Shown: positions 52,500 to 62,779, counted from the first letter of the stretch. The stretch: 64,000 nucleotides of DNA from Natrinema ejinorense (GCF_002494345.1 NZ_NXNI01000001.1:186001-250000), one strand, 5' to 3'. Made by a program: numbers and translations. Notes: a model not told the origin generated them from the sequence alone.

Positions 52500-54578
52500 A
52501 TGGACTGGCGACGGCTCTGTGCAGACGGCGGCGAACCCGACTCCACTCCTCGACTCGAGAGCGGCGACGGCTCACACCACCCCGGGCCGCCGCGGTTCGT
52601 CACCGTCGACGAAGGTATCGTCGACCCGACCGGAAACGAGATGGAGGCGCGCGACGACCTCGCGCCGTGGAATCCCGACGGCGACGCCACGTACGACTGG
52701 ACGGTGCTCGATTCGCCCGCGGACTCGACGGCGACACCGACCGACGGCCCGGTCGCCGAGTTCGAACCGGACGTGCCGGGCGAGTACACGCTCGCGCTCG
52801 AGGCCCCCGACGGAACGCACGAACTGGCGGTTCGCGCGTTTCCCGAGCCGGACGACGACGCGCCCCGACCGCAGGTCGAACTCGACGCGACGGTCGCGGA
52901 CGGCCGGGTACACCTCTCGGCGACCGCGAGCGTCGTCGGCGACGGCAACCCAGATATCGAGTTCTACGTCGACGACCGGAACGAGGACGTCCTCGAGGCC
53001 GACGGCACGATTCCCGTCAGCGCGATCGACGAACCGACCCGCGTCTACGCCGTCGCCGTAGACGAGCGACACTCCGTTCCGGATGCGGTCGAACTGGTCC
53101 CCGACGGCGAGGGGACGGAGGCAACGGTCAGCGTCGTCCACCCGTTCGAACCGCCCGAGTGGGCCGTCAACTCGGTCGTCTACGAGATTTTCACGCGCCG
53201 GTTCCCGGATCGGGACGATCCCACGTTCGAGACGATCGCGGATCGACTCGATCACCTCGAGCGCCTCGGGATCGACGTCCTCTGGTTGACACCGTTTCTC
53301 GAGGCCGAAAGCGGGTTCGGAACGCCGATGGAGTTCGGTGGCCCACACGGCTACAACACGACCGACTACTACAGCGTCGACCCGGATCTCGGGACGATGG
53401 CCGACCTCGAGGCGCTGGTCGACGCCTGCCACGACCGGGGTATCCGCGTCGTCTTTGACCTCGTGATCAACCACACGGCGGATACGCATCCGTTCTACGA
53501 GGCCGCAGTCGACGAGACGCATCCCGATCACGACCGATATCGAGACTGGTACCGCTGGGAGGATTTCGACGAGCGGGACGCGGATACCTACTTCGGCTGG
53601 GACGGCATTCCGAACCTGAACTACGGCAATCCCGAGGTCCGAGCGTACCTGCTGGAAGTCGTGGACTTCTGGGCCGACAAAGTCGACGGGTTTCGGGCCG
53701 ACGTCGCCTGGGGCGTGCCCTTGAGCTTCTGGACCGAGGTGTACGACCGGGTCGGCGGCAGCGATAGCGAGTTCTTTCTCCTGGACGAGACGCTGCCCTC
53801 CGATACCGAGATGGGTGGCGGCCGATTCCACATGCATCACGACGACGTCCTCCACGACACGCTCGAGCAGTTGGGTGAATCGTTCGCTGACGGTCGTGCC
53901 GACGACTCGCGCACGAGCGACGGGACGGACGACCCTGCCGACGAGGCGACAGCGACCGAGGAGGACGCGGTCGCCGACGAGTTTACCGACTCCGCGGCCG
54001 GGCTGGATACGACGACCGCCGACGCGATCCTCGAGGCGGTCGAGAACCGGCAGCGCCGCGGTTCCCACCCCGACTCGCAGTGGTTGCTGTACGTCGAGAA
54101 CCACGACACCGATCGCTATCTCGCCGAGCACGGACGGGCGGCGCAACTGGCCGCGGGCGCTGTGACCTTCACACTCCCCGGCTCACCGATGCTCTACTAC
54201 GGACAGGAAACCGGCGTCACGGGACGACGCGACCCGATGAACTGGGACGCGTTCGACGAGGAACTGCTCGAGCACTACGAGCGACTCATCGACCTTCGGA
54301 AAACCGATCCAGCGCTGCAAGCCGGGGCGGAACTCGAGCGGATTCCCTATGACGTGGACACCGACGCCGCCGTCGCGTTCGCTCGGCGGGACCCCGAAAG
54401 CGGTCGCCGCCTCGTCGTGGCGCTTCACTTCGGAGCGGGGACCGCAACGGTCGAGATCGACGAACCTGTCGTCGAAACCGACCTTCTGACTGGGTCGAAC
54501 GTGGGTGACGGTGTCGACGGACAGCGGTCGCTCTCGGTCGAGACCGTAGTCGTCCTCGAGAGCGACGGGAGCCATTGA
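52500..54578 (+). CDS. GH13 alpha-amylase family enzyme, cyclomaltodextrinase/neopullulanase-like
   Basis: 692 residues from ATG 52500. N-terminal beta domains occupy 1-210, and the TIM barrel starts at about 222. Region I DLVINH (320-325), nucleophile Asp401 in GFRADVAWG, acid Glu430 in LLDETLP and Asp536 in ENHDTD are all present. No signal peptide, so it probably acts inside on imported maltodextrins. An acidic insert (about 462-500) breaks the region between strands, and is likely a loop. Separated from the upstream dehydratase by about 100 bp with its own operator-like repeat. Confidence 0.88.
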   Translation: MDWRRLCADGGEPDSTPRLESGDGSHHPGPPRFVTVDEGIVDPTGNEMEARDDLAPWNPDGDATYDWTVLDSPADSTATPTDGPVAEFEPDVPGEYTLALEAPDGTHELAVRAFPEPDDDAPRPQVELDATVADGRVHLSATASVVGDGNPDIEFYVDDRNEDVLEADGTIPVSAIDEPTRVYAVAVDERHSVPDAVELVPDGEGTEATVSVVHPFEPPEWAVNSVVYEIFTRRFPDRDDPTFETIADRLDHLERLGIDVLWLTPFLEAESGFGTPMEFGGPHGYNTTDYYSVDPDLGTMADLEALVDACHDRGIRVVFDLVINHTADTHPFYEAAVDETHPDHDRYRDWYRWEDFDERDADTYFGWDGIPNLNYGNPEVRAYLLEVVDFWADKVDGFRADVAWGVPLSFWTEVYDRVGGSDSEFFLLDETLPSDTEMGGGRFHMHHDDVLHDTLEQLGESFADGRADDSRTSDGTDDPADEATATEEDAVADEFTDSAAGLDTTTADAILEAVENRQRRGSHPDSQWLLYVENHDTDRYLAEHGRAAQLAAGAVTFTLPGSPMLYYGQETGVTGRRDPMNWDAFDEELLEHYERLIDLRKTDPALQAGAELERIPYDVDTDAAVAFARRDPESGRRLVVALHFGAGTATVEIDEPVVETDLLTGSNVGDGVDGQRSLSVETVVVLESDGSH

Positions 54579-54687
54579 ACGCCGATCTACAGCCGTCGAA
54601 CGGTCGGGACGGCACCCGACGTCTCGGCATCGCTGGCGAGTTGCGGTAACGACTAGTTGCGAACGAAATGACCGCTCGAAAGCGTCC

Positions 54688-55590
54688 TCAGCCCTCCATG
54701 CCGCCGAAGGAGAGGCCGCTCTCGACGTAATTCTGTGCGAAGAAGTAGATGATCGCGACCGGGGAGGCAAACAGGAGCGCGAACGCCGAGAACTGGGTCC
54801 ACGGCGTTTCGAACCGGCCGGATTGCGCGAGCGAGAACAGTTCGACCGCCAGCGTGTAATTGTTCGGCCGGAGTAGCGTCTGTGCGATGATGAACTCGTT
54901 CCACCCCGCCAGGAAGGTGAAGACGAGCACGACTGCGATACCGGGTTTCGACAGCGGCAGGATCACTTCCCGAATGACGTCCCACCGGCCGGCGCCGTCG
55001 ACGATCGCGGCCTCCTCGTAGGAGACCGGGATGTTGTCCATGAACGTCTTGAGCAACCACGTGTTGAACGGGATCGCCCCGGCTGCGTAGAACAGACCGA
55101 GTACGAGAAGGTTGTTGCTCAGTCCGAGATTAACGAACAGCGCGTACAGCGCGATCAACGTCGCGATCGAGAGGCCAGCACCGACCTGTGTGAACAGGAC
55201 GTAGCCGTAGAGGATCTTCTCGCGGCCGAGGAAGTCGCGTCGCGAGAGTGCGTACGCACCCGGGATGACGACCGACATCGACACGCTGACCGTGACGAAG
55301 ACGACGACCAGGCTGTTGACGAGCGCGTCCTGGAACGCCGACTCGAAGAGGACCCACCGATAGGCCTCGAGGTTGTAGCTGGACGGATCGGCGAAGATGC
55401 CCTCGGTACTCATCAGTCCCGATCCCTGGGAGAGCGACGCGGTGAAGACCCAGTAGATGGGGAACATGAGCACTACCAGGATGCCGATCGCTCCGCCGCT
55501 TGCGGCGATCGTCTTCGCGGTATCTCTCAGGTCTCGACCGTTACTCCCGATCTGCTCGTCGACCTGCGTCTCGGTTTCGGACGATGTCAT
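54688..55590 (-). CDS. ABC sugar permease, MalG type
   Basis: 300 residues from ATG 55590; the frame to 55638 is ignored because it would overlap the upstream gene. Six TMs and the EAA loop EEAAIVDGAGRWDVIREVIL near residue 195-215, which contacts the ATPase. Start overlaps the MalF-type stop (TAATG). Forms the membrane part of an ABC importer for a maltodextrin-like sugar with the gene before. Confidence 0.9.
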   Translation of the reverse strand: MTSSETETQVDEQIGSNGRDLRDTAKTIAASGGAIGILVVLMFPIYWVFTASLSQGSGLMSTEGIFADPSSYNLEAYRWVLFESAFQDALVNSLVVVFVTVSVSMSVVIPGAYALSRRDFLGREKILYGYVLFTQVGAGLSIATLIALYALFVNLGLSNNLLVLGLFYAAGAIPFNTWLLKTFMDNIPVSYEEAAIVDGAGRWDVIREVILPLSKPGIAVVLVFTFLAGWNEFIIAQTLLRPNNYTLAVELFSLAQSGRFETPWTQFSAFALLFASPVAIIYFFAQNYVESGLSFGGMEG

Positions 55591-56627
55591 TACGCGTTCA
55601 CCCCTTCGGCGAGGTCGCCTTTCCTCACCGCGAGCCACATGAACAGGCCGATGAACGCGATAGCAGTCACCATGATCGCGGAGCCGAAGGCGTACTCGTC
55701 GAGGGCGGTCGCCTCACGGTAGCCGTAGACGAGGATGAGTTCGTTCTGGCGAGAGGGGCCGCCCTTGTTGAAGATCCACGGGACGAGGAACTGTTGAAAC
55801 GACGTCGCAGCGGTCAGGATCGAGCCGAACATGACCGGGCGCTTGATCGACGGGAGCGTGACGTGCCGGAATCTATGGAGGTAGCCCGCACCGTCGACCT
55901 TCGCCGCATCGTGGAGCTCCGCCGGGACGTCCTGAAGCGCGCTCACGATTATGATCACCATGAACGGGTATGCTAGCCAGACTTCCGTCGTGACGTACGC
56001 GAGGAACGCGCTCCATCGACCGCTGGTGAGCCACCCGACCGGGACGTCGGCGAGTAGTAGTTCGGGCGCGTTGATCGTCGCGAAAACGACGACCGTATCG
56101 ATCGCGCTCACGAGACCCGTGATGGCACTATTGTAATAATCGAGCAACTGGTTCAGCGGGCCGAACCGAGCACCGCTGAACAGCCCTTTCCAGACCGTGA
56201 TCGTAAAGACCGTCGGGAACCCCATCGGGACGATGACGACGGCCCGCATGAATCGCTTGCCCACCACGCGAGCGTGCGTGAGGACCATCGCCAGCCCGAG
56301 CGAGAGCGCGATCTTGACGACCAGACTCACGCCGACGAACAACCAGGTGGTTCCAAACGAGGTCCAGAACTGCGAATCCGAATAGAGTTGCTTGTAGTTT
56401 TCGAGTCCGATCACGCTCGAGCCGCCCCCGATGACTGTTCCGGCGTGGGTCGCGTCGGTCAGCGACAGGTAGATCAGGAAGGTGATGGGGAACAGCATGA
56501 ACGAGCCAAACAGGACGACGCCGGGCAACACGAGGAGAAGGCCGAACAGATCGATCTCCGTCGCGTCGCCGGGAAGCCGCTGTTGACCCCGTTCGGACAC
56601 GCGTTTGAGGAATGATGACGTTGACAT
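55590..56627 (-). CDS. ABC sugar permease, MalF type
   Basis: 345 residues, about six to seven TMs. EAA-type loop ELHDAAKVDGAGYLHRFRHV near 240-260. Its N-terminal hydrophobic part resembles MalF-type permeases. Lies between the binding protein (23 bp upstream, on the same strand) and MalG. Substrate inferred from cluster content. Confidence 0.9.
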   Translation of the reverse strand: MSTSSFLKRVSERGQQRLPGDATEIDLFGLLLVLPGVVLFGSFMLFPITFLIYLSLTDATHAGTVIGGGSSVIGLENYKQLYSDSQFWTSFGTTWLFVGVSLVVKIALSLGLAMVLTHARVVGKRFMRAVVIVPMGFPTVFTITVWKGLFSGARFGPLNQLLDYYNSAITGLVSAIDTVVVFATINAPELLLADVPVGWLTSGRWSAFLAYVTTEVWLAYPFMVIIIVSALQDVPAELHDAAKVDGAGYLHRFRHVTLPSIKRPVMFGSILTAATSFQQFLVPWIFNKGGPSRQNELILVYGYREATALDEYAFGSAIMVTAIAFIGLFMWLAVRKGDLAEGVNA

Positions 56628-56649
56628 GGAGTGAAGCTATTGAGCGCGG

Positions 56650-57870
56650 TTAGTCCCAGCGGCTGCGGATCTCTTCGGCGGCCGACGTCATCGCTTCTTT
56701 GGCACCCGCCTGATCGTTGAAGACCTTCTCGAGTCCGCTCTCGAACGTGGTCCAGAACGCCTGGTTCACTCGCGGATCGACCGGCATCGGCGTCCCCATA
56801 TCGACGCTTTCGGCAAACATTGCGACGTCCTCGCCGAGATCGTCGGAGCCGGTGTACTCCTGGTGAACGGGAATCAGGCCGTGTTCGGTTGCGTTGTCCA
56901 TGATGACGTCCTCGCTGGTCGCGTACCACTCCGCCCACTCCATGGTCGTATCGAACGCCGCCTCCTCCGCACCGTCGAGTTCCGACGTGAAGTACCACGT
57001 CTGCACGCCCGTGTACGGCGTGAGACTGCCACCGTCGACCTCGGGAAGTGGTGCGACAGTAGCGTCGACGCCACTGTCGCGGAAGCCACTGACCTGCCAC
57101 GGACCGTTGATCGCGAACGGCGCGTTGCCGTCGGCGAACGGCGGCATCTGTCCACCGTACGTGGTATCGTCTGCGACGTACTCCCAGACGGTGTTCTCGA
57201 GGAGTTCGAGTCCTTCGATGAACGCGTCCGACTCGATACCGACGTCCCGGTTCTCTTCATCGTAGATGTTTCCGCCGAAGGCCTGCAAGAACGCGCTCAC
57301 GAAGTAGCCCGTCGTCGGCGGACAGGAGAGCCCCCACGTGCTGTTTTCGGGTTCGTGGTGCTCGTCCATGATGTCGACCATCTCCGAGACCGTTTCCGGC
57401 GGTTCCTCGACCAGATCCGGATTGTACATGAGTGACACCGTCTCGGACCCGTAGGGGAGGCCGTAGACGCCGTCATCCCACTGAACTGCCGCTGCAGCGT
57501 TTTCGGTGAACGTTCCCTCGAGGTCGAGGTCGACATCCTTCGCCGCGTCGTAGAGGAAATCCTGGCTCTGATACTTCCCGATCCGGTCGTGGGCCCATGG
57601 GAAGGTGTGCGGGCCGTTCCCTGCCGGGATGGCCGTCTTGAGTTGTCCTTCCAGATCGGAGAGGTTCTCGGACTGGAGTTCGTCGTCCCGCCCCTCGTTG
57701 AACGTCTCGAGGTGTTTGTCGAGGGTTTCCTGCTCGCCTTCCGTGAACTCGTTCCAGAGGGTCGTCCCCTGGTCACCGCCACCGAGCAGTCCGCCGAGAC
57801 ATCCCGCGAGTGTTAGCGACGTTGTAACCCCGCCGATCCCCTTGAGTGCGTTCCTGCGATACAGTGTCAT
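56650..57870 (-). CDS. Tat-exported lipoprotein sugar-binding protein
   Basis: 406 residues. The twin-arginine signal YRRNALKG and lipobox LAGC (21-24, lipidated Cys24) place it on the outer face of the membrane. The body is a family 1 solute-binding protein, with TLWNEFTEGEQETLDKHLET near 35-55 and aromatic residues typical of maltodextrin binders. It is the first gene of the SBP-MalF-MalG operon. Confidence 0.9.
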   Translation of the reverse strand: MTLYRRNALKGIGGVTTSLTLAGCLGGLLGGGDQGTTLWNEFTEGEQETLDKHLETFNEGRDDELQSENLSDLEGQLKTAIPAGNGPHTFPWAHDRIGKYQSQDFLYDAAKDVDLDLEGTFTENAAAAVQWDDGVYGLPYGSETVSLMYNPDLVEEPPETVSEMVDIMDEHHEPENSTWGLSCPPTTGYFVSAFLQAFGGNIYDEENRDVGIESDAFIEGLELLENTVWEYVADDTTYGGQMPPFADGNAPFAINGPWQVSGFRDSGVDATVAPLPEVDGGSLTPYTGVQTWYFTSELDGAEEAAFDTTMEWAEWYATSEDVIMDNATEHGLIPVHQEYTGSDDLGEDVAMFAESVDMGTPMPVDPRVNQAFWTTFESGLEKVFNDQAGAKEAMTSAAEEIRSRWD

Positions 57871-57881
57871 GGCAAACAGTG

Positions 57882-57906
57882 ATGAATAATATCTTCATAT
57901 ATTTAA
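57882..57906 (-). promoter_or_regulatory. promoter of the binding protein operon
   Basis: TATA-like TTAAATAT (minus strand, 57899-57906) about 30 bp before the ATG, next to an inverted pair ATGAA-N7-TTCAT (57882-57898). The pair lies between TATA and start, where a repressor could act. Confidence 0.4.
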
Positions 57907-58101
57907 TTGTTAGGATGCTGCCCCGTCAGAGGGGGAACGCATACCGTGTATCGATGTTTATCGGCTTCTATCGTCGTTTCAGGGCCTCTCGCTCGATGTA
58001 CGGGCCTGTGTCGAACTGACTCTTCGACGTGTCTGCCGCCTCCCGTCCTGTCGCGCATTCGGACGAAAAGACAATAGCCGATATATTTGGTGTAATATTA
58101 C

Positions 58102-58125
58102 TTCCCAAATTCTATCTTTTGGGAA
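58102..58125. promoter_or_regulatory. inverted repeat before the ABC ATPase gene
   Basis: TTCCCAAA, eight bases, TTTGGGAA, perfect arms. It lies 36 bp before the ATPase ATG at 58161, in an AT-rich segment (TAATATTAC and ATTATACG nearby). Candidate sugar-regulated operator. Confidence 0.5.
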
Positions 58126-58160
58126 AAGATTATACGTCGCCTAACCGAACGGACACGAAA

Positions 58161-59297
58161 ATGGCACGAGTAACGGTCGAATCGCTGCGGAAGGAATACG
58201 ACGCCGGGTCGGTCGTCGCCGTCGACGACCTCGACCTCGAGATCGAGGACGGCGAGTTCGTGACCGTAGTCGGCCCGTCGGGCTGTGGGAAAACGACGAC
58301 GCTTCGGATGTTCTCCGGCCTCGAGCAACCGACGTCCGGACGAATTCGGATCGGCGACGAAGACGTTACGGACGTCCACGCGAAGGATCGCGACGTCGCG
58401 ATGGTGTTCCAGAATTACGCACTCTATCCTCACAAAACCGTCTTCGAGAACATGGCGTTCGGGCTCCGGATGAGTACCGACTTGAGCGAGTCCGAGCGCG
58501 AGCAGCGGGTCGTCGAAACGGCCGAGATGATGGACATCGAGGAGCTCCTCGAGGACAAACCGGACGAGCTGTCGGGCGGTCAGAAACAGCGGGTGGCGCT
58601 CGGGCGAGCGATCGTCAGGGAACCCGATCTGTTCCTGTTCGACGAGCCACTCAGCAACCTCGACGCCAAACTCCGGACGAGTATGCGCGCCGAGATCCAG
58701 CGGTTGCAAAACGAACTCGGGATCACCGCCGTCTACGTCACGCACGATCAACACGAGGCGATGACGATGGGCGATCGAATCGTCATCCTCGATGGCGGAA
58801 AACTCCAGCAACAGGGGAAGCCAACCGACGTTTACGAGAACCCGGTCAACGAGTTCGTCGCCGGCTTCGTCGGCTCGCCGTCGATGAACTTCCTCGAGGT
58901 CGCCGTCGAACCGAAGGGTGACCGACTCCGCTTGACCGGTCCCGACGGCGGGTTCGAGTTCGAACTCTCGGCGGCGTACGTCGACAGCCACGAGGAGGGA
59001 CTCCAGTCGAGTCGGTATACGCTCGGTGTCCGCCCGGAAAACGTCAGGATCGCGGACCGGGGTGCAGCCAACTCGATCACGGCGACCATCGACGTTGTCG
59101 AACCGGTCGGCTCCGACAACTTCCTCCATCTCGACCTGAGCAGCGAGTTCATCGCCCGCGTCGACTCGGACGTCGACCTCGAGCCGGGCGATCGGGTCTC
59201 GCTCACGTTCGACGAGTCGGACGTTCACCTGTTCGACTCCGAAACCGGTCGTAACGTCGTCTCTCACGAACGCAACGCGCCGCCAGCCACGACCTGA
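58161..59297 (+). CDS. ABC sugar importer ATPase (MsmK/UgpC type)
   Basis: 378 residues from ATG 58161; the frame open from 58029 is not used. Walker A GPSGCGKT (38-45), Q-loop FQNYALYPHKTV, signature LSGGQKQR (137-144), Walker B LFLFDEP (157-163), and a C-terminal OB-type TOBE regulatory domain (GVRPENVRIAD). The shared-type ATPase that powers sugar ABC importers. Divergent from the SBP operon; presumably its partner. Confidence 0.92.
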   Translation: MARVTVESLRKEYDAGSVVAVDDLDLEIEDGEFVTVVGPSGCGKTTTLRMFSGLEQPTSGRIRIGDEDVTDVHAKDRDVAMVFQNYALYPHKTVFENMAFGLRMSTDLSESEREQRVVETAEMMDIEELLEDKPDELSGGQKQRVALGRAIVREPDLFLFDEPLSNLDAKLRTSMRAEIQRLQNELGITAVYVTHDQHEAMTMGDRIVILDGGKLQQQGKPTDVYENPVNEFVAGFVGSPSMNFLEVAVEPKGDRLRLTGPDGGFEFELSAAYVDSHEEGLQSSRYTLGVRPENVRIADRGAANSITATIDVVEPVGSDNFLHLDLSSEFIARVDSDVDLEPGDRVSLTFDESDVHLFDSETGRNVVSHERNAPPATT

Positions 59298-59342
59298 TCC
59301 GGCGTCGACGCCCGGTTTCCGTTCCGAAGCAATCGAGATCCG

Positions 59343-61385
59343 TTAGTCCCGCACCGGCACACGCTCCTCGTCGTCGGGACGCGTCAGTGGCCCCGTCTCC
59401 GCGAGTGCGCTCGCCGTCGCGAGCCGGATCGCGTGGGGCCATCCCAGCGGCGTCGCGCTGTCGGCCGTGCCGTCGTCGAACACCTGTTCGGGGAGGTAGC
59501 CCCCGGCCCGGCGAAGCGGGCCGTCGGGGCCGACCAGTTCCAGCAGGGACCGACCGCGATCGTCGAACGTCTCGGCTTCCTCCCGGTCGTTTGCGGCCAG
59601 TACGTCACGGAGTTCGATCGCGGCGTGGGCGCCCCAGGCCGTCGTCACCGTCCAGATCTTTTCGCCCTCCTGTTCGCGTCCGCGCCAGGGGTCTCCCTCG
59701 AAGCGAGCGAGCCCCTCGACTGACCCCTCCGGGTTCCGATAGAGCCCGTCGATGGTCGTTTCGACGTGGGAAACGAGCCGATCGAGCCGGTCGTCCTCGA
59801 CGCCCTCGAGTGCGTCGTATTCCGTGTGGGCCGACGCCAGCGCCAGCGTACTCCCGTCGAGTCGGTCGTCGACCTCGCCGTCCTCGATCCGCATCGCGTA
59901 GCTCCCGCGTTCGGGCACCCAGAGGTCGTCGAGGGCCTCGTAGACCGTTCGGGCACGCTCTCGGGCCCGCGCCGCGAGCGCCTCGTCGACCGGTGCTCGC
60001 GCGATCGCCGCGTAGGCCTCGAGGAACGTCGCCGAGGTGTGTGTGAACCGTCCGGTCATGTTCTCCCAGGCGTTCTGGACGCGTTCGGGGAGGCCGTCAG
60101 CGGCGAGCGACGCGTCCAGGCCGTCGACCGCGGCCGCGAGCGTCTCTCGAATCAGTTCGTCATCGGGATCGACGTGACGGAGATACGTCGCGAGAAACGC
60201 CGCCACGCTCGCGGTCTGGTCGGCCTGATACTCCGCCGACTCGCCGTTTTCGACCCGGCCGTGTGCCCAGCCGGGTGCGAGCCGGCCGCTGTGTGGCCAC
60301 ACTCGGTGTGGCCAGGTCCCGTCGGCCAACTGCGTTTCGGCGTAGAAACGGGCGCTCTTCGCGTGCCACGACCCGAGCCCGAGTTCCAGCCGCCGATCGG
60401 TCTCCAGTAGGAACCGCGATATCTCCGCATCGTCTCGGAACCAGGTGTAGCCGTAGCCGCCGGAATACCGGTAGAACGGGTCGAACTCGGGGCCGGCCAT
60501 CCGTGCCCCCGTCGGCGCCCGTAACAACGCGAGCGCGCGGAGATCCGAGGTCCCATCTTCGATGCCGTGATCCGGAACGGGCAACTGATCCGTAGCCTGT
60601 TCGCGACCCGCCGCGAGCACGGCCTCGAGATCAGCGTGTTCGGCGACGCTGGTCCGGATGCGCTCTAGCGTGTCGGCTCGGTCGCCGTCGTCCGAGAGCA
60701 ACGTCGCGACGGTCGCGCTCGGGGCCGAGCCGACAAGCTCGATTTCGGCCATCGCGGTCGGACTGAGCCGGGCTTCCTCGTAGCGGTCGTCCGCCGGCGA
60801 TCGGGGGAACTCGGTCGGCTCCGCCGCGAGGAGCTCCGCGAATCGCTCGGGGACCTGCCCGCTCACGGTGAGGCCGGTCGAGGCCGCGAGGAAATCCCGC
60901 TCGGTGTCGTGGTGGACCTCGACGGCGTCGTCGTGCCAGAGCTGACCGACCCGTCCGGCTCGCCCCTCCGGAGCGAACCCTAGGCAGGCATGGAGCGTGA
61001 CGTCGCCGGAAATCCCGGCATCCTCCTCGAGGACGAAATGAGTCAGATGGAGCCGCCCGATCGTGACGTCGTACTGCATACAGCTCGAGTCGCCGACGGT
61101 GTGGGCCGTTTCGACGATCGCGGTGTTCGCGAGGTACCGTTGTTCACAGCTGTCGTCGAACCAGCGAACGTCCCCATCCGTTTCGAGCCCGAAGCGGGAA
61201 CGGTCGATGCCGGACAGCCCCGAGAGCGGATAGGAGTAGTCCCTGATCGATCCGTCGGCGGCGACGTGGACGAGACGCTCGTCGAGTCCCGAGAAGAGTC
61301 CCGCCGTGGATCTGCGCTCACCGGGAAACCGCCGTGGGTCTCCCTGTGACCGTTTGAAGTCATTGAGGGCGCCGTGTAGTTCCAT
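59343..61385 (-). CDS. GH15 glucoamylase-like enzyme
   Basis: 680 residues from ATG 61385; the longer frame is dropped because its first 85 residues are Ser/Arg-rich. Glycosyl hydrolase family 15 core with the YGYTWFRDDAEISRFLLE barrel segment, WENMTGRFTHTSATFLEAYA with the general acid Glu, and the base Glu in GYLPEQVFDDG near the C-terminus. It releases glucose from the non-reducing ends of glucans. No signal peptide, so intracellular. Lies convergent with the ABC ATPase (45 bp). Confidence 0.9.
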   Translation of the reverse strand: MELHGALNDFKRSQGDPRRFPGERRSTAGLFSGLDERLVHVAADGSIRDYSYPLSGLSGIDRSRFGLETDGDVRWFDDSCEQRYLANTAIVETAHTVGDSSCMQYDVTIGRLHLTHFVLEEDAGISGDVTLHACLGFAPEGRAGRVGQLWHDDAVEVHHDTERDFLAASTGLTVSGQVPERFAELLAAEPTEFPRSPADDRYEEARLSPTAMAEIELVGSAPSATVATLLSDDGDRADTLERIRTSVAEHADLEAVLAAGREQATDQLPVPDHGIEDGTSDLRALALLRAPTGARMAGPEFDPFYRYSGGYGYTWFRDDAEISRFLLETDRRLELGLGSWHAKSARFYAETQLADGTWPHRVWPHSGRLAPGWAHGRVENGESAEYQADQTASVAAFLATYLRHVDPDDELIRETLAAAVDGLDASLAADGLPERVQNAWENMTGRFTHTSATFLEAYAAIARAPVDEALAARARERARTVYEALDDLWVPERGSYAMRIEDGEVDDRLDGSTLALASAHTEYDALEGVEDDRLDRLVSHVETTIDGLYRNPEGSVEGLARFEGDPWRGREQEGEKIWTVTTAWGAHAAIELRDVLAANDREEAETFDDRGRSLLELVGPDGPLRRAGGYLPEQVFDDGTADSATPLGWPHAIRLATASALAETGPLTRPDDEERVPVRD

Positions 61386-61410
61386 CGTTCTTACACTCCA
61401 CTCGGGGGCC

Positions 61411-61418
61411 AATAAACT
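61411..61418 (-). promoter_or_regulatory. TATA-like promoter of the GH15 gene
   Basis: AGTTTATT on the minus strand, ending 26 bp before the ATG at 61385. Confidence 0.45.
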
Positions 61419-61575
61419 TTGTTGAAAAATGTATTCCCACTTTGCAGACGTAGCGCGGGACGGGGCGGTGCCCAGCGACCGGATCCCGTCCAGCGGTCGC
61501 CGATCCGTTCGCAGGCGGCGGCCGGACCGTGCATACTTTACATCGACCGCTCGATCTGTGACGTACTGGATACAC

Positions 61576-62634
61576 ATGGACGACGACGAGCTTGCGGCAC
61601 TGCTCGAGCGATTCGGGCTCTCCGAGAAGGAAACTGACACCTACCTCGCGATTCTCGATCACGGGGAATCGAAAGCGAGTACCATCGCCGACGCCGCCGA
61701 CGTCTCGAAGCGCTACGTCTACAGCATCAGCGAAGAGCTCGAGGAGCGTGGCTTCGTCGAGGTCGACGACCACTCGGTCCCGACGGTCATTCGCCCCGTC
61801 CAGCCCGACACGGTCGTCGGTCGGCTCACTGATAGCATCGACGAGATCGAGCCGGAGCTGCAATCGCGGTATACGGCGACCGAACGCGCCGACGAACAGT
61901 TCGAGGTGATCAAATCCCGGCAGACGGTACTCAAGCGACTCGAGAACCTGCTGGCCGGGGCCGAAACGGAAGTGACGCTTTCCCTGCCCGCCGCGGTGCT
62001 CCCGCAGATCCGGTCGACGCTCGAAGCCACGGTCGAGCGGGGCGTGCTCGTCCTCCTCCTGTTAGGTGCGACGGAGGGGGACCAGGACATCGCCTCGCTG
62101 GCCGGAACGGCCAGTACGGTCCGTACCTGGGACGCGCTCGTCCCGACGATGTTGACGGTCGACGGCCAACACGGGCTGCTCGCACCCAGCAAGATACTCA
62201 CGACCGCCACGAGCGACACGCGGGCGATCGCACTCACCCAGGAGCAACTCGTTCCCGTCCTCGCCGGCTCCTTCCTGGCGAACTACTGGCCGACTGCCGA
62301 GGAACGGTACGTCACGACTCCCAACGACCTTCCCTGTACGTACGAGGGATTCCGGAGCGCGGTCTTCCAGATCGCGCTCTATCGGGCGACGGACACCCGC
62401 ATCGAGGCGTCGGTTACCGGCTCACCGGTCGGCGACGCCGACCTCCCGTCGTCGCTCACCGGCGAGGTCGTCGACGTTCGACAGAGTCTCGTCCGGCCGG
62501 TCACCTCGACGCTCCCGATCGAGAACGCGTTTGAACTCGAGGTCGACGGCGAGCGCTACACCGTCGGCGGCACCGGCGCGTTCCTCGAGGATTACGAGGC
62601 CCAGTCGGTCACTATCCGCAAGCTCGAGGACTGA
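61576..62634 (+). CDS. trmB: TrmB-family sugar-responsive regulator
   Basis: 352 residues from ATG 61576. N-terminal winged helix (FGLSEKETDTYLAILDHGES, then KASTIADAADVSKRYVYSIS), a short coiled coil (85-115), and a C-terminal sugar-binding domain of the TrmB type. TrmB proteins of archaea repress or activate sugar transport and central carbon genes in response to glucose or maltose. Divergent from the GH15 gene across 190 bp; likely controls this cluster. Confidence 0.88.
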   Translation: MDDDELAALLERFGLSEKETDTYLAILDHGESKASTIADAADVSKRYVYSISEELEERGFVEVDDHSVPTVIRPVQPDTVVGRLTDSIDEIEPELQSRYTATERADEQFEVIKSRQTVLKRLENLLAGAETEVTLSLPAAVLPQIRSTLEATVERGVLVLLLLGATEGDQDIASLAGTASTVRTWDALVPTMLTVDGQHGLLAPSKILTTATSDTRAIALTQEQLVPVLAGSFLANYWPTAEERYVTTPNDLPCTYEGFRSAVFQIALYRATDTRIEASVTGSPVGDADLPSSLTGEVVDVRQSLVRPVTSTLPIENAFELEVDGERYTVGGTGAFLEDYEAQSVTIRKLED

Positions 62635-62779
62635 CGCGTCGGTATCCTCGATTGTCTCTATTGTGAGTAAATTTCTTGAACTCGGGGTGCGCAGTCCTCT
62701 CTGTAATGTACATCCTGTCGAAGCACGCACGGTTCGCACACGGGCGTCGAACAACGACCACTGGGGGCGGGGCAGCCGC

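Noticed and set aside
58098-59267. 389-codon frame opposite the ABC ATPase
   Set aside because: No family features; mirrors the codon pattern of the real gene.
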